In this document: piece after piece, positions 15,928-24,650 of the stretch
Position numbering within the stretch: the stretch's first letter is position 1
How the letters are laid out: every line of letters begins with the position of its first letter
Assembly: GCA_015056005.1 (NCBI GenBank)
Contig: SVHB01000012.1
Location: forward strand, 1 to 41,948
Direction of reading: 5' to 3'
Length of the DNA stretch: 41,948 nucleotides
DNA from: Clostridiales bacterium
GTDB taxonomy: Bacteria > Bacillota > Clostridia > Christensenellales > UBA1750
Notes under the pieces: generated by a model
What the model saw: only the letters and a program-made list of their open reading frames with translations
Databases searched by the model: none
Told to the model about the DNA's origin: nothing
Position numbers and translations under genes: made by a program

Positions 15928-16374
15928 TTATGCTTTTACTATATCAAGCTTTAAGGTCGCGCTGACCTCGGCATAGAGCTTTGCAACGCATTTTGCATCG
16001 CCCAGCTGCTTGATGGGAGTATCGATAACGATCTTGCGCTTGTCAAGATCGATGCCATACTGCTTTTTAAGAGCATCCGCGATCTCGGTGTTGGTCACAG
16101 CACCGAAAAGCTTGCCGTTGTCGCCGCATTTTACGGGAACGGTGACCTTCATATCGGCGAATTTTTTTGCAAGTTCCTGAGCGTTTGCCTTATCGACATC
16201 CTGCTTGTGAGCCTGAGCAGCCTTCTGCTTTTTCAGGGAATTGAGCATTTCAGGGGTAGCCTCTGCCGCCAGCTTTTTGGGGAAGAGAAAATTCCTTGCG
16301 TAGCCGTCGGAAACATTGATAATGTCATCCTTCTTGCCGGATCCGCGTACGTCTGCCAGTAATACGACCTTCAT
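15928..16374 (-). CDS. rplI: 50S ribosomal protein L9
   Basis: L9 is a two-domain protein at the base of the L1 stalk. The 148-residue product has the N-domain [18 protein letters not shown] and [17 protein letters not shown], a long connecting helix, and a C-domain with [22 protein letters not shown] 16374 is chosen because GGAGGTG lies 6 bases before it. An in-frame GTG 9 bases earlier overlaps that site. It follows yybS by 39 bases, and 93 bases separate it from lonC. Confidence 0.96.
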   Translation of the reverse strand: MKVVLLADVRGSGKKDDIINVSDGYARNFLFPKKLAAEATPEMLNSLKKQKAAQAHKQDVDKANAQELAKKFADMKVTVPVKCGDNGKLFGAVTNTEIADALKKQYGIDLDKRKIVIDTPIKQLGDAKCVAKLYAEVSATLKLDIVKA

Positions 16375-16413
16375 TTGCCGCACCTCCAGATTTATCTTTT
16401 TCTTATATTTATG

Positions 16414-17499
16414 TTATTCATCCTTGTTTTCTTCGTCTTCCTGCTGCTTTTCCAGCTCTTCCCGTTCCTTTTCAAGGGTCTTGCGGAAGATATCTTCTAT
16501 ATCGTTTACATCCATGGTCTTCATGGTACCGTCTTTATTAAGCATCGAGAAAGAGAAATGCTTTCTGATGGGAGAAAAGCGGTCGAACAGCCCGAAGAAC
16601 ACCAGAACGGGTCTTAGTATCAGGAACAAAAGCCCGGGGACGATGACCCTCCATGCGGGGTTGGTGCCTCGCATCCTCATGGTAAAGGAGAGCGCGATCA
16701 TGCCCTGCAGGGCAAAAAGCCCGTAGAACAGCTGCCAGAGGGTATACGCAGCGCTTTGAAGCTGAGCGATATCAAAAAGATACACGCAGGCAAAGCAAAG
16801 GAGAGAGGAGCCGGCGATGCATCTGCCCGTACCCTTGGGAAGAGCCCATCTGAGTATGTCCTCATCCTTTAAGAAATACTCCGCCATGCCCAGTTTCCTT
16901 GCAAGCTTTAATGAAAACAGCACAGAGAAGAACGCACCGAACAGGCAGTAAAGCACAACCTGCGCAGGCAGCTCCAGCCGCAGCTGCTCCTGCATGGTAT
17001 AAAGCAGGGTATCGAGCTCGATCTCAAAGCCGTAAAGCTCTTCCATGCTGTCTATAACATCCTGCGCAGCCTGAGGAGCGATATCTATGCTCTGTTTGAG
17101 GGTATCCATCATAAACCCTATCACGCCGCCGTGGTTGATCTCCATATATCCCACAAGGCAGAACGCGCAGAACAAAAGCGCAAAGAAGGCATAAAGCACA
17201 GCCTCGGTAAGCTTACCCTTTTGGCGCATACCGTGATCCACGGCAAACAGGCAAAGGGACGCTCCCAGCGCCACAGCAATTCCGCCCAAGGGTCCTAACA
17301 ACAAGGTCGATGCTGCGCCCATGAGTACAGAACCGATATATGCCGGTGTTCTTCCAAAAGCGATCCTTATAAGGGAAAGCGCTATGAGCCACACGAATCC
17401 GTAAGGCAGAAGATACAGCGGCAGCACAAATGCGCTTATAAGCGCAAGCAGCACGCTGAGCAGAATACCGATGAATGTTTTCTTTTTATCGTAAGCCAT
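16414..17499 (-). CDS. yybS: YybS-like DUF2232 membrane protein
   Basis: The 361-residue protein has about eight hydrophobic segments, with the densest between residues 8-130 and 180-330, and ends in an acidic, charged tail (EKEREELEKQQEDEENKDE). The layout and the position directly before rplI match YybS of Bacillus, an integral membrane protein whose role is not established. GGAGG precedes the ATG, and a near-consensus promoter lies at 17538-17566. In Bacillus the next gene is gdpP (yybT, cyclic-di-AMP phosphodiesterase). Here it is absent and rplI follows directly. Confidence 0.75.
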   Translation of the reverse strand: MAYDKKKTFIGILLSVLLALISAFVLPLYLLPYGFVWLIALSLIRIAFGRTPAYIGSVLMGAASTLLLGPLGGIAVALGASLCLFAVDHGMRQKGKLTEAVLYAFFALLFCAFCLVGYMEINHGGVIGFMMDTLKQSIDIAPQAAQDVIDSMEELYGFEIELDTLLYTMQEQLRLELPAQVVLYCLFGAFFSVLFSLKLARKLGMAEYFLKDEDILRWALPKGTGRCIAGSSLLCFACVYLFDIAQLQSAAYTLWQLFYGLFALQGMIALSFTMRMRGTNPAWRVIVPGLLFLILRPVLVFFGLFDRFSPIRKHFSFSMLNKDGTMKTMDVNDIEDIFRKTLEKEREELEKQQEDEENKDE

Positions 17500-17537
17500 A
17501 AAGCCTCCGGCGAAAACGTTTCGCCAAACACAGTTTA

Positions 17538-17566
17538 ATTGTAAAAGCGCAAAACAATATTGTCAA
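17538..17566 (-). promoter_or_regulatory. Sigma-A promoter of the yybS-rplI-lonC-dnaB operon
   Basis: On the minus strand, TTGACA (17566-17561) is followed after 17 bases by TACAAT (17543-17538), about 40 bases before the yybS start. It lies in the short gap after the Cys/His-rich protein gene, with no terminator visible between them. Confidence 0.85.
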
Positions 17567-17584
17567 TCATCAGAAAATGGCATT

Positions 17585-17908
17585 TTAACTGTGGTGATGA
17601 TGATGTTCATGCCCGCAGTCACAGTCATGGTCGTGCGCATGATCATGTGGATGGTCATGAGTATGGATATGCTCGTGACCGCAATCGCAATCGTCTTCAT
17701 CCTCTAACGCAAGCCATTTTTCGTATTCTTCGCCCTCCATCTGCACCTTGCCGACAGGCACGACAAGGAAGCCGTCCTTGGTTCCCTCGGGGGTGACGCA
17801 TTTCATACAGTTATCGCAAAGCTTGCTTGGGTCAAGGTCGCATCTGTCGCATTCTCCGCAGCCGCTGCAGAGCTTGGTTTCGTCAAGAAGGCAAAACTTT
17901 TTATTCAT
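17585..17908 (-). CDS. Small Cys-rich protein with a His/Asp metal-binding tail
   Basis: The 107-residue protein has eight cysteines in an N-terminal block (CSGCGECDRC, then CDNCMKC) that resembles a small ferredoxin-like or zinc-binding fold found in Clostridia. The last 30 residues are almost entirely His, Asp and Cys (HIHTHDHPHDHAHDHDC, then HHHHH). Such tails bind Ni, Zn, Co or Cu. The middle holds a short acidic stretch. It may store or buffer metal, or use an iron-sulfur site; no function is proven for this family as far as I know. The ATG at 17908 has a purine-rich GGCGGG about 10 bases upstream; a TTG at 17935 is an alternative. Confidence 0.72.
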   Translation of the reverse strand: MNKKFCLLDETKLCSGCGECDRCDLDPSKLCDNCMKCVTPEGTKDGFLVVPVGKVQMEGEEYEKWLALEDEDDCDCGHEHIHTHDHPHDHAHDHDCDCGHEHHHHHS

Positions 17909-17937
17909 AAAGACAATTCCCGCCTTTCTATCCAATT

Positions 17938-17965
17938 ATTATAACACATGTATCGGTTTTTGCAA
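17938..17965 (-). promoter_or_regulatory. Promoter of the Cys/His-rich protein gene
   Basis: On the minus strand, TTGCAA (17965-17960) is followed after 16 bases by TATAAT (17943-17938). Confidence 0.7.
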
Positions 17966-18014
17966 ATAAGCGGCAAGAGAGCTTATGTAAACGATTTGTG
18001 GCTTTGACAAAACA

Positions 18015-18044
18015 TTGCCACGCAGCCTTTTTATGTGTTATAAT
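18015..18044 (+). promoter_or_regulatory. Promoter of the nucleotidyltransferase-lon operon
   Basis: TTGCCA (18015-18020) and TATAAT (18039-18044) are 18 bases apart, about 60 bases before the TTG start at 18107. Confidence 0.65.
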
Positions 18045-18106
18045 AAAATAGTATCGGTATGTCGCTTATACCGTATACGAAATATTTGCAAAAAGAAGGT
18101 GATGGT

Positions 18107-18844
18107 TTGATAGCCGTCATACTTGCCGCGGGCTATGCGACCCGCTTGGGCGAGCTTACAAAGAACACGCCCAAAGCGCTGCTTGATATTTCCGGCCGTC
18201 CGGTGCTCGACAATCTTATCGAAAAGATCGATGAGGTTTCCTGCATCGACCGCATATGCGTGGTCTCAAACCATAAATTCTTTTCTCACTTCAAGGACTG
18301 GGCTGATAAAAAGAACAGGGACGACATCATCATTCTTGATGACGGCACCGTTTCTCCCGATGCGCAAAGAGGCGCTCTGGGCGATTTTATGTTTGCTGTA
18401 GACAGTCTTTCGATAGACGAGGACGTGCTTTTGGCTGCGGGCGATAATTTTTTTGATTTTTCCATAGGCGGTTATATCGAAAAGTGGAACGAGCTTTCCC
18501 GCCCTGCGATGATACTTACCAAAAGGCTTTCAAACATCGATGATCTCAAGCGCTTTGCGGTAGCTCAGGTGGATGAAAACATGCGCGTTATATCATTGGA
18601 AGAAAAGCCCAATGAACCCAAGAGCGATCTTGGTGCGTTCGCGCTCTATCTCTACCCCGCTTCCTGCGTAAGGCTCTTGCCTCAATACCTGAAAGAAGGC
18701 AATCCAAAGGACGCTCCCGGGCATTATCCCGAGTGGCTTCATAAAAAAGTGCCGCTTTATGCGTACATCGCTCCGGGCGAAATATACGATATCGGCGTGC
18801 CCGAAAGCTTATACGAGGTACGCGAAATGTTCAGACACAGATAA
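18107..18844 (+). CDS. Sugar-phosphate nucleotidyltransferase (NTP transferase)
   Basis: The 245-residue protein opens with the nucleotide-binding signature IAVILAAGYATRLGELTKNT followed by PKAL, the hallmark of RmlA/GlmU-type enzymes that couple a sugar (or choline) phosphate to a nucleotide. AAGDNFFDFSIG carries the metal-binding Asp and VISLEEKPNEPKSD the later EKP motif. It ends soon after the catalytic domain, so no acyltransferase half is present. The TTG at 18107 is chosen because AAGGTG lies 5 bases before it and translation then starts right at the signature. lon follows after 21 bases in the same transcript. The sugar is not identifiable. Confidence 0.85.
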   Translation: MIAVILAAGYATRLGELTKNTPKALLDISGRPVLDNLIEKIDEVSCIDRICVVSNHKFFSHFKDWADKKNRDDIIILDDGTVSPDAQRGALGDFMFAVDSLSIDEDVLLAAGDNFFDFSIGGYIEKWNELSRPAMILTKRLSNIDDLKRFAVAQVDENMRVISLEEKPNEPKSDLGAFALYLYPASCVRLLPQYLKEGNPKDAPGHYPEWLHKKVPLYAYIAPGEIYDIGVPESLYEVREMFRHR

Positions 18845-18865
18845 ATCACAGAGGAATTCTAATAT

Positions 18866-21163
18866 ATGGGCAACATCATCTTAAAACTCCCCACAGTACC
18901 GCTCAGAGACCTTTGCCTTTTCCCGAATGCATCGCTGCATTTTGATCTTGGCAGAAAAGCTTCAATCGGCGCGCTCAGAAAGGCGATGGCCGGCGACGAA
19001 CTTATTTTCCTTGTAATGCAGAAATCTGCCGATACCGAGCGTCCCACTATGGAACAGCTCTACCCGATCGGCACCGTAGCCAGGATCAAGCAGGCGGCAA
19101 AGCTCCCCGACGGAAATATGCGCGTTATCGCAGAAGGCGTTGACCGTGCATCCGTCTGCTCATACGAACTAAATGAAGACGGCGATATCGCAGAGGTGCA
19201 GATACTCAAATCCGTCGACGATCGCGGCGAGGAGACCGAGGCTATTTTCCGCCTGACCATGGAAAACTACCGCGCGCTCATGCGCATGTCGGGCAAAATG
19301 GCTCCAAGGCTCAGCGGCATGAGCCGCAGCGATGCCTGCGACCTTATGGCAAACTCCATCCCCGTGGATCCGCACACCCGCCAGAGGCTGCTCAGCTGCG
19401 ACGATGTTTACGAAAGGTTTGAAGCTCTTTACGGAATACTCGTCCATGAGATCAGAGTGGTCGAGATTCAGAACTCCATCCGCGACAGGGCGAAAAAATC
19501 CATCGAGAAGGTTCAGAAGGAATATTTCCTGCGAGAGCAGATGAACGCCATCAAAAAAGAGATGGGCGACGATGACGACAGCCAGACAGATGAACTTGAA
19601 GAAAAAGTACGCGCCTGTAAAATGTCTGACGAAGCCCGTAAAAAGGCCGAGAAGGAGCTCAGGCGCTTAAAGACCATGTCGCCTTCATCTCCCGAGGTCA
19701 CCGTTTCCCGCTCCTACATCGAATGGCTGACCGATATCCCGTGGGATGAGCGCACAGTAGATAATCCTTCGGTCAAAAACGCAAGAAAGGTCCTTGACCG
19801 CGATCATTACGGCATGGACAAGGTAAAGGACAGGATAATCGAATTTCTCGCCGTAAAGGCACTCACAGGTTCCATGAAAGGCCCGATCCTTTGCTTCTAC
19901 GGCCCTCCCGGCGTCGGTAAGACCAGCATCGCGCGCTCCATCGCTTCCGCCCTTGGCAGAAAGTTTGTCAACATGTCCCTTGGCGGCATGAGGGATGAAG
20001 CGGAGCTTCGGGGTCACAGGCGCACCTATATAGGCTCGGTCCCCGGCAGGATAGTCACCCTTATGAAGGATGCCGGCACGGTCAATCCCGTTTTCCTTTT
20101 GGATGAGATCGATAAGATGGCAAGCGATTACAAGGGCGATCCCTCCAGCGCCATGCTCGAGGTGCTCGATCCCGAGCAGAATCACGCTTTCAGGGACAAC
20201 TACCTTGACGTCCCCTACGATCTTTCAAACGTGCTTTTCCTAACCACCGCCAACAGCCTTGATACCATCCCGCGCCCGCTGCTTGACCGAATGGAGGTCA
20301 TCAATATCGAAGGCTACACCGATGTTGAAAAATGCGAGATCGCGCGCCGTCATCTTGTGCCCAAGCAGGCAAAGGAAAACGGTCTTTCTTCCATTAAATT
20401 CACAATCACCCGCGCAGCGCTCATGGACATCATCGACCTTTACACCCGCGAAGCCGGCGTCAGAAGCCTTGAGCGTGAGATCGCACGCATTTGCAGAAAA
20501 GCTGCCGTTGAGATCGCGGACATGCCCGAAAAGCCCGCTTCGGTATCCATCGGCAAGGCTGATGTTGTAAAATATCTGGGCGCGCCCAAATATCTTCCCG
20601 ACAGAACGGAAAAAGAGCCGCAGGTAGGTCTTGTCAACGGTCTTGCATGGACAGCCGTCGGCGGCGTGACCTTGACCATCGAGGCAAACGTGATGGACGG
20701 CAAAGGCGAAATTCAGCTCACAGGTCAGCTTGGCGATGTCATGAAGGAGAGCGCGAGAGCCGCCCTGTCCTACATTCGCGCCAACGCTCAGTCCCTTTCC
20801 ATCGAGTCCGATTTCTACGGCAGGAAGGACATTCACATCCACATTCCTGAGGGCGCAACGCCAAAGGACGGCCCAAGCGCCGGCATCACTATGGCGCTTT
20901 GCATGGCAAGCGCTCTGTCAGGCATCCCCGTCAGGCAGGATATTGCCATGACCGGCGAGATCACCTTACGAGGGCGCGTGCTGCCCATAGGCGGTCTGAA
21001 GGAAAAGACCCTTGCCGCCTACCGCGCCGGCATAAAAACCGTGCTCTACCCCTTCGATAACCAAAAAGATACCGAGGATATACCCAAAACAGTTCGCGAC
21101 AAGCTTGAACTCATACCCGTAAAAACAGTTGACGAAGTTTTCGCTCACGCGCTTGTGAGGTAA
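18866..21163 (+). CDS. lon: ATP-dependent Lon protease (LonA)
   Basis: This is a full-length LonA of 765 residues. The N-terminal substrate-binding domain begins [20 protein letters not shown] coiled-coil stretch precedes the AAA motor with Walker [10 protein letters not shown] (346-354) and Walker [11 protein letters not shown]. The S16 domain has Ser671 in PKDGPSAG and Lys714 in GGLKEKT, the catalytic dyad. Lon degrades damaged and regulatory proteins in the cytoplasm. GAGGA lies 10 bases before the ATG. In Bacillus lonA is followed by ysxC (engB). Here engB lies 1.2 kb downstream, separated by a GNAT gene and hairpin repeats, as if the pair had been pushed apart. Confidence 0.97.
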   Translation: MGNIILKLPTVPLRDLCLFPNASLHFDLGRKASIGALRKAMAGDELIFLVMQKSADTERPTMEQLYPIGTVARIKQAAKLPDGNMRVIAEGVDRASVCSYELNEDGDIAEVQILKSVDDRGEETEAIFRLTMENYRALMRMSGKMAPRLSGMSRSDACDLMANSIPVDPHTRQRLLSCDDVYERFEALYGILVHEIRVVEIQNSIRDRAKKSIEKVQKEYFLREQMNAIKKEMGDDDDSQTDELEEKVRACKMSDEARKKAEKELRRLKTMSPSSPEVTVSRSYIEWLTDIPWDERTVDNPSVKNARKVLDRDHYGMDKVKDRIIEFLAVKALTGSMKGPILCFYGPPGVGKTSIARSIASALGRKFVNMSLGGMRDEAELRGHRRTYIGSVPGRIVTLMKDAGTVNPVFLLDEIDKMASDYKGDPSSAMLEVLDPEQNHAFRDNYLDVPYDLSNVLFLTTANSLDTIPRPLLDRMEVINIEGYTDVEKCEIARRHLVPKQAKENGLSSIKFTITRAALMDIIDLYTREAGVRSLEREIARICRKAAVEIADMPEKPASVSIGKADVVKYLGAPKYLPDRTEKEPQVGLVNGLAWTAVGGVTLTIEANVMDGKGEIQLTGQLGDVMKESARAALSYIRANAQSLSIESDFYGRKDIHIHIPEGATPKDGPSAGITMALCMASALSGIPVRQDIAMTGEITLRGRVLPIGGLKEKTLAAYRAGIKTVLYPFDNQKDTEDIPKTVRDKLELIPVKTVDEVFAHALVR

Positions 21164-21169
21164 TAAGAT

Positions 21170-21312
21170 GTTTTTTGAGGGATGGCTTTCAGCCCTCCCT
21201 CAAACTCCCAACCGACCTGTGGACTGCATCCCTTGGAACCCAACGTCAGGGAACTCCGTTCCCCGACACCCTTTGCCAGAGGGTGCCCCCTCTGGACTCC
21301 CCATACTTTATG
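21170..21312 (+). repeat. Divergent copy of the composite hairpin element (copy A), starting after lon
   Basis: Right after the lon stop, TGAGGGATGGCT (21176-21187) pairs with AGCCCTCCCTCA (21191-21202) with one mismatch. GGGAAC-TCC-GTTCCC follows, then CCAGAGGG-TGC-CCCTCTGG and GACTCC. The last hairpin and its GACTCC tail match the second hairpin of the copies at 24651 and 34909. The first hairpin probably terminates lon. The third hairpin of the full element is missing, and the rest of the gap to 21453 shows nothing I can name. Confidence 0.6.
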
Positions 21313-21453
21313 GATGTGGAATGCTTAAGCAGTGAGAACAGAAAATGCAATGCAAAATGTCGCGCTGAGTCTGTGCGTTTTGTGAGTATATACCGATGAT
21401 TGCGGGGTACTCAAACCACCGAAAATTTTGGATGACAGGAGAAAAGCTTTATC

Positions 21454-21906
21454 ATGAACGATGTTATTATCAGAAAGATCACCAAAAGCGATAAAGACGC
21501 TTATTTTGAGCTTGCCGATCTGTTTTATCACTCGCCCGCGGTCCTGCATCCGGTCCCTGAAAAGAACATTGAGAACACCTGGGATGAGCTGATGCGATCA
21601 AACGAGTATCTGGAATGCTTTTTTGCCGTAAAAGACGATGAACCCATAGGCTTCATGCTTTTGGCCTATACATTTTCTCAGGAATCCGGCGGCAAGGTCG
21701 TATGGCTCGAAGAAATTTTCGTTCGCGAGCAGTACAGAAATCGCGGCGCGGGAAAGCTGTTTTTCAAATATCTTGATGAACATATCGTGCCCACCGTTTC
21801 CCGCATCCGCCTTGAAGTCGAACCCGATAACGACCGCGCCAAAGCTCTGTATTCATCCCTCGGCTTTACCTCCCTGCCGTATGAACAGATGGTAAGAGAG
21901 ATTTAA
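21454..21906 (+). CDS. GNAT-family N-acetyltransferase
   Basis: The 150-residue protein is a clear GNAT: IIRKITKSDKDAYFELAD at the start, FAVKDDEPIGFMLLAY as strands 2-3, VWLEEIFV as strand 4, and the acetyl-CoA loop EQYRNRGAGKLF at about residues 91-102. It ends with RLEVEPDNDRAKALYSSLGF. The VEPDN...A..LY..LGF ending is typical of single-domain amine acetyltransferases. AGGAG lies 11 bases before the ATG. It separates lon and engB, which are neighbours in many Firmicutes, and sits between two repeat regions, so it may be a later insertion. The acceptor is unknown. Confidence 0.82.
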   Translation: MNDVIIRKITKSDKDAYFELADLFYHSPAVLHPVPEKNIENTWDELMRSNEYLECFFAVKDDEPIGFMLLAYTFSQESGGKVVWLEEIFVREQYRNRGAGKLFFKYLDEHIVPTVSRIRLEVEPDNDRAKALYSSLGFTSLPYEQMVREI

Positions 21907-21907
21907 T

Positions 21908-21988
21908 GCGCCTTGCGGCGCGCGATATACCCTTCGGGTGCGATATTCACTGTCGTGAGCGATATTGCCGCTTGCGCGGCAGCGATAT
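21908..21988 (+). repeat. Tandem array of four different hairpins with GCGATAT spacers
   Basis: Starting right at the stop of the GNAT gene, four small hairpins follow each other: GCGCC-TTGC-GGCGC, ACCC-TTC-GGGT, TCAC-TGTC-GTGA and TGCCGC-TTGC-GCGGCA. Each is followed by the identical spacer GCGATAT (21922, 21940, 21959, 21982). The stems differ completely while the spacer stays constant. The gap beyond it up to 22121 holds no gene I can support. Confidence 0.8.
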
Positions 21989-22121
21989 GTGCTTAAGGCG
22001 GCGTCTTATGTCTTATCACAGTAACCGAGTCTTCAGTCGTCAGTTTTTTCGCCGACTCTTAATATGCGCACGCAAAATACTCCTATCGCTTTCTTAAACA
22101 CATAAAAAAAACGGAAGATAG

Positions 22122-22343
22122 TGCGGGTATGCCCGCAATGATATATGTGCTTCGCGCGTATTTTGGTTAGTAACTACCCTAAAGCCTGACTCTCCTAAAA
22201 ACAAATCACGAGTGGCCCATACCTGCCGGGCCACTCGTAAGCTGCAGTATGAAATAATCCGATCCAAAAGCCGCGGGATCCAAGGGTTGCAAACCCTTGG
22301 GCCCAGAGCTCGAGAGGGCGCAGCCATCTCGAACGTCACCCCC
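22122..22343 (-). repeat. Composite hairpin element, copy B (minus orientation), upstream of engB
   Basis: Read on the minus strand, the copy runs: a G-rich start ending GACGTT; hairpin 1 (TCGAGA-GGC with one mismatch); hairpin 2 CCAAGGGTT-TGC-AACCCTTGG (22300-22280); the linker CCGCGGCTTTT; hairpin 3 ACGAGTGGCCC/GGGCCACTCGT (22238-22208); then GATTTGTTTTTAGGAGAG and TTTAGGGTAGTTACTAACC. It ends in short hairpins including TGCGGG/CCCGCA. Unlike the other copies, its G-rich end faces a gene start (engB). Confidence 0.82.
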
Positions 22344-22379
22344 ATCTCCCTCCCCCGCTTCCCATATTACAGGTGAAAA

Positions 22380-23339
22380 ATGGAAATCAAGAATGCTAAA
22401 TTCATAACATCGATCACTGGCAATCAGCCTTTCCCGGGGAAAGGCTTGCCGGAGCTTGCCGTATCGGGCAAATCGAACGTAGGAAAGTCCACGTTCATAA
22501 ACTGCATGTGCAACAACCACAAGCTTGCGCGCACATCGCAGGAACCCGGCAAAACGCGGGTGATCAACATATTTGACTGCGGCGTGTTCCACCTTGTCGA
22601 CCTGCCCGGCTACGGCTATGCCAAGGTCAGCGGCGCGATGCAAAGATCATGGGGCGCGATGATGGAAGGCTATCTTTCCGGCTCGCAGGAGCTTCTGCAC
22701 GTCTTCCAGCTGGTCGATCTGCGCCACGAGCCCACCGAGGACGACATAATGATGATAAACTACATGCGTCATTACGATGTACCCTTCACCATCGTCGCCA
22801 CCAAAGCGGATAAGCTTTCCAGATCACAGCGTTTTTCAAATATCGCAAGGATCTGCCGCACCCTCGGAGTTCAGCCCTGGGAGGTCATCCCTTTTTCCGG
22901 AGTTGACAGAACGGGCAGAGATATCGTGCTTGACAGGATAGACAAGATCCTTGACGGCGAAGACTTAAGAGACCCCGCCGTTGCTCAAAGAATGGGCCCG
23001 AAACCCAAAACAGAAGAAGAAACAGCGGCAGATGAAGCAAAGAAAGCCGAAACCATGGCACCTGCTCCCGTCCAATCCGTTAAGGAGCCTCAACCCGCCG
23101 CAAAGCCAAAAGCGGAAGCAAAACCCGTATCAAAGCCGACAAAAAAGGAGACCAAGCCTTCTGCTAAAGCAGGCAAACCAAAGAGCGCGGCAAAGCCCAC
23201 CAAGACAGACAAGAAGCCCGCAAGGGACGTCAAACAATCAAAAAAGCCCTCTGACAGGCAGCCCGACAAGCGAGGCGCAAAGAACACAAAGCAAAAATCC
23301 GCTCAGACACTCAAACCCACTCAAAGGAAAAGCAAATAG
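22380..23339 (+). CDS. engB: Ribosome-biogenesis GTPase EngB/YsxC with a long basic tail
   Basis: EngB is a GTPase needed for assembly of the large ribosomal subunit. Residues 1 to about 200 are a standard EngB: G1 GKSNVGKS (30-37), the G2 threonine in PGKTRVIN, G3 DLPGYGYAK, and G4 TKAD. The family normally ends at about 195-210 residues. Here a further 110 or so residues follow that are rich in Lys, Pro and Ala (for example KPKAEAKPVSKPTKKE), low in complexity and strongly basic, probably disordered and suited to RNA binding. AGGTG lies 4 bases before the ATG. The hairpin element B abuts the start region, so the original promoter or the link to lon may have been changed. Confidence 0.93.
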   Translation: MEIKNAKFITSITGNQPFPGKGLPELAVSGKSNVGKSTFINCMCNNHKLARTSQEPGKTRVINIFDCGVFHLVDLPGYGYAKVSGAMQRSWGAMMEGYLSGSQELLHVFQLVDLRHEPTEDDIMMINYMRHYDVPFTIVATKADKLSRSQRFSNIARICRTLGVQPWEVIPFSGVDRTGRDIVLDRIDKILDGEDLRDPAVAQRMGPKPKTEEETAADEAKKAETMAPAPVQSVKEPQPAAKPKAEAKPVSKPTKKETKPSAKAGKPKSAAKPTKTDKKPARDVKQSKKPSDRQPDKRGAKNTKQKSAQTLKPTQRKSK

Positions 23340-23342
23340 ACC

Positions 23343-23368
23343 GATCCCGTGCAAATTTGCACGGGATC
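23343..23368 (+). terminator. Palindromic terminator after engB
   Basis: GATCCCGTGCAAA pairs perfectly with TTTGCACGGGATC over 13 bp, three bases after the stop. Only TTCAGTTTC follows, so termination may be partial. Confidence 0.65.
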
Positions 23369-23402
23369 TTCAGTTTCACATCGTACCGATGCAGGCGTTT
23401 TA

Positions 23403-23431
23403 TTGACAAACAAATTCGCTTTATCTATAAT
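23403..23431 (+). promoter_or_regulatory. Consensus promoter of the alcohol dehydrogenase gene
   Basis: TTGACA (23403-23408) and TATAAT (23426-23431) are exactly 17 bases apart, 36 bases before the ATG. Confidence 0.92.
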
Positions 23432-23467
23432 CCAATCATATAAAAACACATTTTACAGGAGATCATT

Positions 23468-24643
23468 ATGAACAATTTCAACTTTTATTCTCCCACTTTT
23501 TTCGCGTTCGGCAAGGACACCGAGAACGACGCGGGCAAGCTTGTCAGGCGTTTTGGCGGCAGCAAGGTGCTGATCCATTACGGCGGCGGCAGCGTTATCC
23601 GCTCCGGGCTTCTTGACAGGGTCAAAGCTTCCCTTGATAGCGAAAGCATCCCCTATGTTCTTCTCGGCGGCGTAAAGCCCAACCCCAGAAGCGGTCTGGT
23701 ATACGAGGGCATCGAGCTTTGCAAAAAGGAAAACGTTGATTTCGTTCTCGCTGTCGGCGGCGGCAGCAGCATTGATTCTGCCAAGGCTATCGCAGCGGGC
23801 GCTGTATACGACGGCGATTTCTGGGATTTCTACAGCGGCAAGTACATCGAAAACGCACTGCCCATCGGCACTGTGCTGACCATTTCCGCAGCGGGCAGCG
23901 AGGGCAGCCCCGATTCCGTTATCACCAAGGAAGAGGGCATGTTCAAGCGCGGCGCCACCGGCGATGCTATCAGACCCAAGTTCTCCATCCTGAACCCTGC
24001 GCTTACCCAGACTTTGCCTCAATATCAGACCGCCTGCGGCATCACCGACATTATGGCGCATCTTTACGAGCGTTATCTGACCAACACCACCGAAGTCGAA
24101 GCCACCGACAGAATGATCGAAGCTCATCTTCTGACCATGATCCACGAAGGTCCCCGCGTGATCGCCGATCCCAACAATTACGCTGCTCGCGCCAACATCA
24201 TGTGGGCAGGTATGATGGCTCACAACAATTCCTGCGGCGTAGGACGCAGTCAGGACTGGAACAGCCATAACATCGAGCACGAACTTTCCGCGCTCTACGA
24301 CTGCGCTCACGGCGCGGGTCTTGCGGTCACCATGCCCGCTGTATTCACCTATGTTATGAACCACGATGTAATGCGCTTTGCTCAGATCGCAGTGCGCGTT
24401 TGGGGCTGCCAGATGGATTTCGCCTGCCCCGAAAACACCGCAAAAGCCGGCATCGAGGCGCTGCGCAGCTTCCTCATCTCCATCGGTATGCCCAAAAACT
24501 TCGCCGAGCTGGGCGCAAAGGAAGAGGATATCGATAAGCTCGTCGACGTTCTTTGCAACGGCAACGGCAGAAACGGCTCCATCAGCGGCTTCGTGACCCT
24601 AGACGAAAACGACTGCAGAAACATTTACAAGCTTATGGTTTAG
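23468..24643 (+). CDS. Iron/zinc-containing alcohol dehydrogenase, YqhD/butanol-dehydrogenase type
   Basis: The 391-residue enzyme reduces aldehydes to alcohols (or the reverse) with NAD(P)H in the cytoplasm. It opens NNFNFYSPTFFAFGKD and has the nucleotide motifs HYGGGSV (38-43) and AVGGGSSIDSAKAIA (near 95-109). The metal ligands fall at Asp194, His198, His267 and His281, the same numbers as in E. coli YqhD. The GGGS after the first strand, as in YqhD, favours NADPH. It has a perfect promoter and GGAG before the ATG, and stands alone. The composite hairpin element at 24651 starts eight bases after its stop. Confidence 0.93.
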   Translation: MNNFNFYSPTFFAFGKDTENDAGKLVRRFGGSKVLIHYGGGSVIRSGLLDRVKASLDSESIPYVLLGGVKPNPRSGLVYEGIELCKKENVDFVLAVGGGSSIDSAKAIAAGAVYDGDFWDFYSGKYIENALPIGTVLTISAAGSEGSPDSVITKEEGMFKRGATGDAIRPKFSILNPALTQTLPQYQTACGITDIMAHLYERYLTNTTEVEATDRMIEAHLLTMIHEGPRVIADPNNYAARANIMWAGMMAHNNSCGVGRSQDWNSHNIEHELSALYDCAHGAGLAVTMPAVFTYVMNHDVMRFAQIAVRVWGCQMDFACPENTAKAGIEALRSFLISIGMPKNFAELGAKEEDIDKLVDVLCNGNGRNGSISGFVTLDENDCRNIYKLMV

Positions 24644-24650
24644 AGGTTAA

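Noticed and set aside
21908-21988. CRISPR array
   Set aside because: The repeated unit is only seven bases, and the variable parts are self-complementary and shorter than CRISPR spacers. No cas gene is in the window.
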